Source of the DNA: Haematococcus lacustris
Lineage: Eukaryota > Chlorophyta > Chlorophyceae > Chlamydomonadales > Haematococcaceae
Direction: 5' to 3'
Assembly: GCA_030144725.1 (NCBI GenBank)
Contig: JASKMD010000006.1
Location: forward strand, 3,682,977 to 3,746,976
Length of the DNA: 64,000 nt
In this document: positions 55,601 through 64,000 of the stretch, piece after piece
How positions within the stretch are numbered: the first letter of the stretch is position 1
Layout: each line of letters begins with the position of its first letter
The notes under the pieces: generated by a model
Seen by the model: only the letters and a program-made list of their open reading frames with translations
The model's database searches: none
What the model was told of the DNA's origin: nothing
Translations under genes and position numbers: made by a program

Positions 55601-58600
55601 GTGAGAGAAGTCAGCAGGTCATGTGTGGTTGGTAAGGAGGGTTGGGGGTCTAGGTCTGGGGCAGCGTGGATGAGGCGAGAGGATGAGGCTGGCTTGAGGG
55701 CAGGCTGCTGTGGATGGGGATCAGGACCCCTTCAACCTACCACCCCGCCAGTAGCAGCACAAGCACAGCTGCCATCCTTACTTTTCACTAGCCCAGATTC
55801 AGTAGTCCAGATCCAGTGACCAGCCTAGACTGTAATGTGATGTGAAGTGTGTGCAGCTGGCAGAGAGACCCAGGGTTTGCTCCTGCCTGTGCAGGGCATC
55901 CACCATTTCAAGACGGAGTGCAAAGTGTTGTCTACCATCAACCACCCGAACATCATCCCCCTCGTCGGCACCTGCCCTGAAGAGGTGGTTGCCAGAGACC
56001 ACAGCCTCAGCTCAGGCCAGGCACCGCAAATGCCCGGCTGGGAAGAGGAGGCTGGGGGGCAGGCAGGGCGGGAGGTGGGGGCTGGCAGTGCCGCAGCGGC
56101 CTGATGCATACCTTTTCACCATAAGGGAGTTGGACAGCACTAGGCCAATTCTCGGACCCAGCTGGGCATGCCCTACCCACGCCCTGCATGCAATTAGCGG
56201 TCCCAATGGTGGCCGCGTTACACAAATGCATGCCCAATTTTGTGTTTATGTTCTTGTGCTTGTTACTTGATATTTGTTGTTGTTGTCATCGTCGCCGTGG
56301 TCGTCGTGGTCGTCGTGGTTTTTTGTTTGTTTGTTTATATATTATTTTTTCTTTTTCTTTCTTTTGTTTCCTTCTCTGCACTCCTGGCTGTCCACCTGCT
56401 GCAGGGCATCCTTGTTTACCAGCTGGCCCGCTTGGGTTCCCTCGACGACAATCTGTTCCGCACGGACCAAGGGCCAAGGGCCAGCACCCTGCCCCTAGCG
56501 GGCAGCTCAGCAGGGGGCGCCAGCCCCTCCACTGCACCTGCAGCCGGTTCACACCGCCCCCTAGATTGGAAGCAATGCATCAAGGCAGGTGGCCTGCGGG
56601 TGGGGTTGGTGCAGCTTTGGTGCGATAGGGGAGGGTGTTGTGGGGTGGGAGGGAAAACAGGGATGGCTTGAGGTCTGGGAGGGGTGCGGGATGGTAGGTG
56701 AGGGCTAGGGAGGATGCGGAAGGTGAGGGAGGGCAAGGAAGGGGAGAGAAATGTGGGAGGCTGGTCCCACCCTCCCCTGCTCTGTTGGCAGCCATGTGCT
56801 GGGAGTGGCGTGGTGTGGTGTGGTGCAGGTTGTGTGGCATGTGGCGCGCGGTCTCATGTTCCTTCACTCCATGAGAGTGGTGCACCGCGACATTAAGGCA
56901 GGTGCCGTGTGAGTAGGACTCAGGGTTGGGGAGGGGCAGGGGGTGCAAGGGGGGGTAGGGGCAGGGCCCATACCTAACATTCTCACGAGCCGCGCAAGCC
57001 GGCTCGGTTGCCCCCCGGCTAGGACTTGCCAACACCATTCCCACTCCCCCTTCCCCACCCTACCCCTACCCCACCCACCCCTCACCAACCATCCAGGGTG
57101 CACAGTCACTTGGCTAGTACTGGCCACTGCTTTGCCTTATGTCATTTCTCAACTTCTAAGACTTCTCGTTTCTCGAGGTTCTCGTGATTGTCAATCACTT
57201 CGTGGTTGCAGTCGATGAGCATATAATGTGTAGAGCTGTGCCCCTGGCGTCGGTCTCGAGCGTTCACTCGGAAGTGCTTCGGCCGAGGTCGTTTACAAAC
57301 CCGGAAAAGTTTCGTCATCGCAGTTATCCTCATCATAAAAATTCTTACTTCCCCCGTAATGTCAAGGGACATACTAGATAACCGCCTTGACCTCGCGCGA
57401 GCCAATGGTTTCATCCTCGGCTCTGCTACCATACATCCTTCGGCTGCGCCTCGGCATGTATGTCCGCGCCACCTCGGCCTCGGCCATTATTTAATTACAT
57501 AATGCTCTCGGACCGCCAATTATCTACTACATAAGTCGGGTCAGTTTTCCAAGGCTGCAAAGTGCGAGCAACCGACTCCGCGTGTTCCGCAAGTGTACCA
57601 CAAGTCGCGAGTGTCGTACTTGCATGTATGGCTTGCACGTCGCAAGTTGCAAGTCGCGAGTCATTTCGAAACATCGCGCTTGCGCAACTAATGCAAGCTC
57701 AACGTGGCCAATGCGACTGCACGCGATAGCTAGCGGGAATGTTGCCAGGCTGGCATGTATATTTCTAATTGCCAGGTTGGCATGTTGACTAAAAGCTACG
57801 TCGTACGTCGTTAGTCAGGTAGACGTAAGCCGGTTGGGAGAGACATGGGGTTGGGAAAGGCTAGTTGAGGCAGTCGATATGTGTCGAACGGCGAAGTACG
57901 CTTTTCCATTAATCTCGAGCGGCCACATGCGCTCTTTAATTAATTGTCTGGCGGCAAAGCACGCATTGCCGAGCGGCGCAGTATGCTTTCCACGGTAAGT
58001 GTCAGGAAGCGTGTGTCGAGCAATTGCTTTGCGAATGCGTTGGTCGTAGTGTTGTTCAACGTGGGATTGGGGCAGTTACGGGAATGGGGAACCTCATATA
58101 TATTGAATAACGGCCTTGACTTCGCGCGTAAAGCGAACTAATGGTCTCGTCCTCTGCTCGGCCACCATACATACCGCGCCACCTCGGCCTCTGCCATTGT
58201 TTTCGCATAATGCTCTCGGACCGCTTCAAAAGCTGGCGTAACTAACGAAGAAAGGAGTGTGTTGCACGGATTCATGCCAGAGTGTGAATTGCAACTTCCA
58301 CTATGTCAAAGTGCACTCGTGGAAGAGATCGCACTATATGTGCCACCTAAGGGTACCTTTTTGTTTGTTGGCTGGCTTCCTCTTTGCATGTGCAACCCAC
58401 TGCACAGAACGAAATTGAAGTGGTTTAGGAGATCCCGATGGATGCGGGTCCTTCAGTACTGAATGCACATGTAACCCATCTGTACAGATATTGCATGTTT
58501 TGGGGGGCATCTGCTTGCATTTGTACACATGGAAGGCTCAAAAGCCTCGCATCTTCTCAAGATGTCTTTCAGGAGGGGTAGCTCAGCCTTCTTTACCGTG

Positions 58601-61193
58601 ATTGCAATATTCATGAGCGTGTTGCCGTACTAGCAGCTCCGCATCATACTACGTTTGCCATTGCTTGCTTAGCACGACGTCAATCTGCTCAAGCATGTCA
58701 GGCACAATCCCACCCTCCCGCCTGGGCCACCTGCTGCTGCCTTGGCCTGGGCCACCTGCTGTGCTGCTCAGAGCTGTGTAGGAGCTGGTGTGGGCCTAGT
58801 CGACTGTAGGCTGGACCCTGGCCCCCCTGCCCTGGCGCTTACCCCCCCCTAGGATCTCTATGATGCCCAGCCCTGTTGTGTGGCCTGCAGCCCCAGAACA
58901 TCCTGCTGTCAGAGGATAGAGAGGGCCCAGTGGGCATGCTGGGCGATGTGGGCCTGGCCAAGCTGGTGCAAGACATAAAGTACGGCAGCGACCCGTCACG
59001 CCTGGTAGGAGGGGGGGAGGCATGGAAGGGAGGAAAGGTGTGGGCGGAATGACAGCAGGGGGGTTGGGAAGGCAGGGGCGGTGGACGACAGATGAGCGGT
59101 ATCAAAGGCAGGCTCATAATCAATGGCAGCGGCAAGGGTCAAGAAGACAGGGCCAATAATGGGCTCAAAGGAGTTGAAGGGTGGCAAGGAGCGGCAGCCG
59201 CAGCAGCAGCCTGGTAGCTTGCACCACATTGACACCTCTGCTGTCCCACCAGCTTCTCCTCCTGAGCTTGACATGGACAACAGAAGCCAAGCCAAGTAGC
59301 ACACCGTAAACTACAAAATGTAATTTTCGGATGTCTACATGCTTCACGCTACTGGTGCACAGGCACAGCGTTCCCAACTGTGCCTCGGTGTTTCAACCTT
59401 GAGGTGTGACGTCTGAAGTATCTGTTTGAAACCGAAAATGGACTTCATATGAAACAAGATATCATAGTGGCATGATCGTGCCGGGTGCATGGTGCATGGG
59501 TTGCTGGCCACTGCCCTGTTAGTGCCCTTGTGTTCCAGGTGTGTACCTTTGGCTATGTGCCGCCGGAATGCCTGCATGAAGTGACGGGGAAATGGGACAT
59601 ATATTCCCTGGGTGAGTCGCACATCACCCCCTCCCTCCCCTCAGGCCACCTTGCCGCCTTCAACACGCCTCATGTGTTTGGCAGGCCGGGTTAGCAGGGC
59701 AGGCCTCCTCTTCAGCAACACCACCCTTACACAGATAAGCACCTAAGTTGATTCAATTTGACGCGGGGGGTGGCATAACTCATCACTTGCTTGGATGAAA
59801 CGAATGCAACTCTTATCCTTGGAGAGATCTAGAAGTCCTCTAGCTGCTGATGCCCTCAGCTCAGTATAATTGTAAAGGACTGGAGACTTATGACTTGGCC
59901 AGTGGGATACCCCCCAAAAACCGTTTTTTCCAAACTAAGTGCACTTATGTTGAGATGCTCAAGTACAAACATTTTTCAGGAGAAACTTGTGTACGCGACA
60001 CCAAGCTACCCCACACCACCACCACTATCATCGTGCTGCTGTCAACGCCCTAGTGACCCCTTGACGCCCTGGCCACCCCTTACACACAGCGCCCCAGCTT
60101 CCTTATCGACGTGCCTCATCTGTTTGGCGGCTCCTGCAGCTCAGGGGCCGTGGCAGGCCACTGTCAGGCCGAACAATCTAAGCCGAACACAACTTTGCTG
60201 CTAAGGCCGGGCAGGGGGCTGCAAGGGGCCTGGTGGCTGCCTGAGGCCCGTTCCCCATGTCCCGGTGTGCTGTGTTGCTGTGTGGCTGACCTGGCTGGCT
60301 GGCTGCTGGCTGGGTTCAGGGTGCACAACTGCCTCTGCCTCTGCCCTGCACCTGCGCTGCACCGCCCTGCAGGCATCGTGTTGCTGCAGCTGGTGAGCAG
60401 GGATAGGCTGCTGAGGGGCAGCCAACTGAGGACGGCGATGCTGGCTGCCTACAAAGCAGATGCAGCCATCTTCAACCAGGTGGGCGGGCGTGCCTTGACC
60501 AGCCTCACCTGCGCCTGACCTGGAGGATGGGGCACTTCAACTGCAGGCAAACGGCATGCAAGGCACGCAAGCGGGACATCCTGTGCTGCTGCCTGACGCC
60601 TTGCCAGTGCCTGCTGCTTGCTGGCGGCTGCAGGCCATTGACCCCCGCTGGGCTGATGCCCCGGATGCCGCCAAGCAGCTCACAGCCCTGGCTCTGCAGT
60701 GCACTGAGAAAGAGTGAGAGCCTGGCCCTACCCCTACCCCTACCCCTGCCCTGGCCCTGGCCCCAGCTCCGGCCCTGGCTTGGGTCCCTGGCCTTGTCTG
60801 GGTCTTGGCTGGCAATTCATGCTGATATTGCATACAATGATTACAACATGGCGCTATTTATGTTACATACCAAGAAATCTACAAGCGTTGTGGAAACTCA
60901 GGATGTGACATTGCGTGCATGAAATATGATGGGTGGGTGAGTGGTTGCGTGGGTATCACGGTTTGCTCAGCTTAGCTCATTGCGTTCCTGTCAGGCTCAT
61001 TGCGTTCCTGTCATGCTGCTGAACATGTCATATCTAGCAATGTCCGTGTTGCTGCTGCTGCTGCTGCTGCTGCTGCAGTCCCAATCGCCGGCCTACGGCT
61101 GTGAAGCTAGCAGCTGATCTGCTGAAGATGGATGAACGGGCATCTATCGACACCATCACGAGCTCCAGCGCACCCCATAGCGCACAACACTAG
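52698..61193 (+). CDS. Ankyrin-repeat Pelle/RLK-type protein kinase, copy 2
   Basis: Exons: 52698-52787, 52870-53019, 53622-54878, 55296-55409, likely microexon 55583-55597, 55895-55984, 56405-56584, 56829-56897, 58891-59004, 59539-59611, 60373-60479, 60634-60713, 61079-61193. All phases agree, giving about 817 residues. Same plan as copy 1: ankyrin repeats (GETPLHIAAGHP; CTALHWAAQQGHLGVVRVLL), a longer Gln-rich linker (CAG runs at 54008-54115), then NFSQANRLGKGGFALVYYGY, VAVKK, HRDIKPQNILL, LGDVGLAKLV (DVG again), GYVPPECLHEVTG. The last exon is shorter than in copy 1 and diverges at the end (SSSAPHSAQH). The long linker exon (419 codons against 313) is the main difference between the copies. 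No membrane segment is visible; the role is probably intracellular signalling. Confidence 0.88.
57371..57530 (+). repeat. Interspersed repeat family C, copy 4 (3' end only)
   Basis: Matches the last 160 bp of family C, ending GCCAATTATCTACTAC, immediately followed by copy 3. Confidence 0.82.
57535..58224 (+). repeat. Interspersed repeat family C, copy 3
   Basis: Runs from GTCGGGTCAGTTTTCCAAGG to GCATAATGCTCTCGGACCGC. It lies in the GC-AG intron of kinase copy 2 (56898-58890). Diverged in the central GTCGAGCGGCAAAG units. Confidence 0.8.
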
Positions 61194-61473
61194 TGACCCT
61201 GCTCAGGTCGCAGCCAATACCGTCGCTGGGTGACGTGGCAGTGAGTAGGGCTTGAAAGCTGACCGGGTCACACCTTCCGCCAGTGTGAAGCCTGACTTGG
61301 CTGTAGCAAGGCCGCACATTCACCAACGTGTGGATGGCTGTCTTAATAGCCAAGCTGAAGGCACTTCTTGTAAGCGTGAGAGAGGCGCGTTGCGTGTATC
61401 CCTGCCGGCATCGCACAGGTGCGAGGCGCCTGGGCCCCATTGCTTACGAAGCAGGTGGAGGCGCATGAGCTGA

Positions 61474-61540
61474 TGATGTGGCTTACACCGCATAAGCCGT
61501 CAGCCGTTAGGCTGCTAGGCCGCCCTCCCCCTCTAGGCAT
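61474..61540 (-). mobile_element. LINE 3'-tail fragment
   Basis: GGCTTACACCGC(A/T)TAAGCC through GGCCGCCCTCCCCCTC is nearly identical to 22108-22170, the 3' tail of the LINE remnant. Confidence 0.85.
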
Positions 61541-61744
61541 GAGCTGACGCCGGCCACCAGCGAACATGCTTTGGCGATACAACTGGATGTGCCGTGTGAC
61601 CGACGGGTGTGACTGGGCGTGTAGTAGCTGCAGGGCAGGTAGAGGTGGTGGCGCCTTGAAACAGGTAGCCCACGCTGATGCAGTCCCAAGGAAAGGCAAG
61701 CGGTGCATTGATTCTGGCGAATGAAAACATGCCGGCACAAGTGA
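61541..61744. other. 3' flank of kinase copy 2
   Basis: Similar to 48745-48925 downstream of copy 1; marks the right edge of the duplicated unit, next to the pentamer array. Confidence 0.6.
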
Positions 61745-62792
61745 CCCCGCCCCGCCCCGCCCCGCCCCGCCCCGCCCCGCCCCGCCCCGCCCCGCCCCGC
61801 CCCGCCCCGCCCCGCCCCGCCCCGCCCCGCCCCGCCCCGCCCCGCCCCGCCCCGCCCCGCCCCGCCCCGCCCCGCCCCGCCCCGCCCCGCCCCGCCCCGC
61901 CCCGCCCCGCCCCGCCCCGCCCCGCCCCGCCCCGCCCCGCCCCGCCCCGCCCCGCCCCGCCCCGCCCCGCCCCGCCCCGCCCCGCCCCGCCCCGCCCCGC
62001 CCCGCCCCGCCCCGCCCCGCCCCGCCCCGCCCCGCCCCGCCCCGCCCCGCCCCGCCCCGCCCCGCCCCGCCCCGCCCCGCCCCGCCCCGCCCCGCCCCGC
62101 CCCGCCCCGCCCCGCCCCGCCCCGCCCCGCCCCGCCCCGCCCCGCCCCGCCCCGCCCCGCCCCGCCCCGCCCCGCCCCGCCCCGCCCCGCCCCGCCCCGC
62201 CCCGCCCCGCCCCGCCCCGCCCCGCCCCGCCCCGCCCCGCCCCGCCCCGCCCCGCCCCGCCCCGCCCCGCCCCGCCCCGCCCCGCCCCGCCCCGCCCCGC
62301 CCCGCCCCGCCCCGCCCCGCCCCGCCCCGCCCCGCCCCGCCCCGCCCCGCCCCGCCCCGCCCCGCCCCGCCCCGCCCCGCCCCGCCCCGCCCCGCCCCGC
62401 CCCGCCCCGCCCCGCCCCGCCCCGCCCCGCCCCGCCCCGCCCCGCCCCGCCCCGCCCCGCCCCGCCCCGCCCCGCCCCGCCCCGCCCCGCCCCGCCCCGC
62501 CCCGCCCCGCCCCGCCCCGCCCCGCCCCGCCCCGCCCCGCCCCGCCCCGCCCCGCCCCGCCCCGCCCCGCCCCGCCCCGCCCCGCCCCGCCCCGCCCCGC
62601 CCCGCCCCGCCCCGCCCCGCCCCGCCCCGCCCCGCCCCGCCCCGCCCCGCCCCGCCCCGCCCCGCCCCGCCCCGCCCCGCCCCGCCCCGCCCCGCCCCGC
62701 CCCGCCCCGCCCCGCCCCGCCCCGCCCCGCCCCGCCCCGCCCCGCCCCGCCCCGCCCCGCCCCGCCCCGCCCCGCCCCGCCCCGCCCCGCCC
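61745..62792 (+). repeat. (CCCCG)~209 pentanucleotide array
   Basis: 1048 bp with no interruption visible, the same pentamer as 35676-35960 in the opposite orientation. All frames are open, producing Pro/Ala/Arg and Gly/Ala/Arg ORFs that are artefacts. Confidence 0.97.
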
Positions 62793-62804
62793 ATGATGCC
62801 CCCC

Positions 62805-62935
62805 GCTGTTGCTGCTGCTGCTGCTGCTGCTGCCCCCTGCTGCTGCTGCTGCTGCTGCCCCCCTGCTGCTGCTGCTAATGCTGCTGCTGCTGCCGGCCCC
62901 CTGCTGCTGCTGCTGCTAGTGCTGCCCAGGGCTGC
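62805..62935 (+). repeat. CTG trinucleotide tract
   Basis: Interrupted GCTGCTGCT runs separated by CCCCCTGC blocks, directly following the pentamer array. Confidence 0.9.
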
Positions 62936-62984
62936 TGTTGGTGTCATCACCACCATCATTGCATGGTGATTGCTATTTGATAAC

Positions 62985-63537
62985 TCAGGTGCTAGACACC
63001 GCCATCAACCGCCCTTTCAAGCACAACATCAAGCAAAGCTTTATCCAGGACAGCGTGCAGCAGATCTCGAAGCAGTTGCACGATGGCGCAATCCCAGCCG
63101 CAACCAAGCTGGACCTCAGCTCCAGTTATCTGAAGCCACTCAGTTTGATGTGGGCGCTCACAGCCCACCAGCACATCAGTGGCATGAGCGACCTCGTCCT
63201 CAGCGGCTACAAAAATGCTGGCACTCTCCGTGCGTTTGATGTCAGCTACCAGCAAGCTGCAGTGAGTGAGATGCAGCGTTTGTTCCCGGTGCCGCTCCGG
63301 GAGGCCACACCCGCAGTGCCAGAATCCCTGATGGTGTTCGTTGAGGAGCAGAATGCAGGCGCAGCTGAGGATGATGCAGCTGTGCAACCCAGTGACTTGC
63401 ATGCACCGCTACAAGCTCGGCCTGCAGGGAAGCCACTGCCAAGCATGTCCCTGCCTATGGAGGACTCTCCCCTGGTGACACTCAGGCAAATTAGTAACAG
63501 CATTTTTGAGATTCGGAGCCTCGGATTTGGTACATAG
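62985..63537 (+). pseudogene. Pogo/CENP-B-like transposase C-terminal fragment
   Basis: After AACTCAG the frame encodes VLDTAINRPFKHNIKQSF, the conserved DVxxNKPFK block near the end of DDE_1 (pogo/CENP-B-like) transposases. Then follow KLDLSSSYLKPLSLMWALT and HQHISGMSDLVLSGYKN, shared with 39890-40160. It stops at 63537. The DNA-binding domain and catalytic DDE region are absent upstream, where the satellite begins. Confidence 0.75.
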
Positions 63538-63609
63538 TCAAATGAAGGCATTGTAAGATTGGGGGTTGAAACTAAAATTCGTGATTTTGCGCGGTTGGTG
63601 AGATACGGC

Positions 63610-64000
63610 CATGCTACAGTACTGTAGATGTCTACAGTACTGTCGGGGTACCTCGCGAGTACACGAACAGTACTGTAGATGTCTACAGTACTGTAGATGT
63701 CTACAGTACTGTAGGTGTCTACAGTACTGTAGGACCTCGAGGTACCTCGAGAGACCATTTACAGTACTGTAGACATCTACAGTACTGTAGACATCTACAG
63801 TACTGTAGACATCTACAGTACTGTAGGTACCTCGAGGTGCCTCGAGAGACCATTTACAGTACTGTAGACATCTACAGTACTGTAGACATCTACAGTACTG
63901 TAAACCTCTACAGTACTGTAGACATCTACAGTACTGTAGACATCTACAGTAATGTAGACATCTACAGTACTTCGAGGTACCTCGAAGTACCTCGAGAGAC
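63610..64000 (+). repeat. Palindromic CTACAGTACTGTAG satellite
   Basis: Up to about 16 copies of the perfect 14-bp palindrome CTACAGTACTGTAG, mostly spaced by ACAT or ATGT to make 18-bp units. They are separated at intervals by CCTCGAGGTACCTCGAGAGA, itself palindromic. The array runs off the window end. Confidence 0.93.

Noticed and set aside
61343..62959. 538-residue Gly-Ala-Arg protein on the minus strand and 372-residue Pro-rich protein on the plus strand
   Set aside because: Artefact of the (CCCCG)n array; both strands open at once.
63610..64000. CRISPR-like palindromic repeats
   Set aside because: Spacers are the same four-base words, not unique sequences, and the genome is eukaryotic.

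Overview
The window looks like nuclear DNA of a green alga of the Chlorophyceae, most likely the volvocalean/Haematococcus type. The reasons are a channelrhodopsin gene, very GC-rich sequence with long runs of simple repeats, many short introns with GTGAGT/GTAAGC donors and TGCAG acceptors, a CRY-DASH-like photolyase gene, and plant-type Pelle/RLK kinases. The species name is an inference; the algal assignment is strong.

Layout. 1-5.9 kb is a graveyard of DNA transposons (family A ends and fragments, one blown up by a (TTGCCC)108 array) with a small unrecognised minus-strand gene. 6.4-8.3 kb holds minus-strand exons of an unrecognised membrane protein. 9.6-13.4 kb (+) holds six phase-consistent exons of a CRY-DASH-like protein that lacks its C-terminal FAD-binding half, followed by a 186-bp TA-flanked MITE. 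15.4-17.3 kb (+) is an intact seven-exon alpha/beta hydrolase. 17.5-21.6 kb (+) is an intact 14-exon channelrhodopsin of about 679 residues, starting 211 bp after the hydrolase stop. 22.1-31.5 kb has a LINE remnant, a multi-exon minus-strand gene of unknown function, minisatellites and an interspersed repeat (family C). 32.0-33.1 kb is an extreme C/G microsatellite.

33.7-48.5 kb and 52.7-61.2 kb hold two tandem paralogous genes, each encoding ankyrin repeats, a Gln/Pro-rich linker and a Pelle-type kinase domain. Exon boundaries match one to one. Both use two GC-AG introns and both have DVG in place of DFG. Copy 1 carries nested transposons in its HRD/NILL intron, including a complete but reverse-transcriptase-less Copia element (41368-45486) with LTRs identical by eye and a 5-bp target duplication. 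Between the two kinases lies a full-length 2977-bp family A DNA transposon with 27-bp inverted repeats and a 4-bp target duplication. The window ends with a (CCCCG)n array of about 1 kb, the C-terminal part of a pogo/CENP-B-like transposase, and a palindromic satellite.

Functional themes are light perception (channelrhodopsin, CRY-DASH-like protein) and signalling (two ankyrin kinases), embedded in transposons and expanding satellites. No operon logic applies. All exon models were read by eye from splice sites, reading phase and family similarity.
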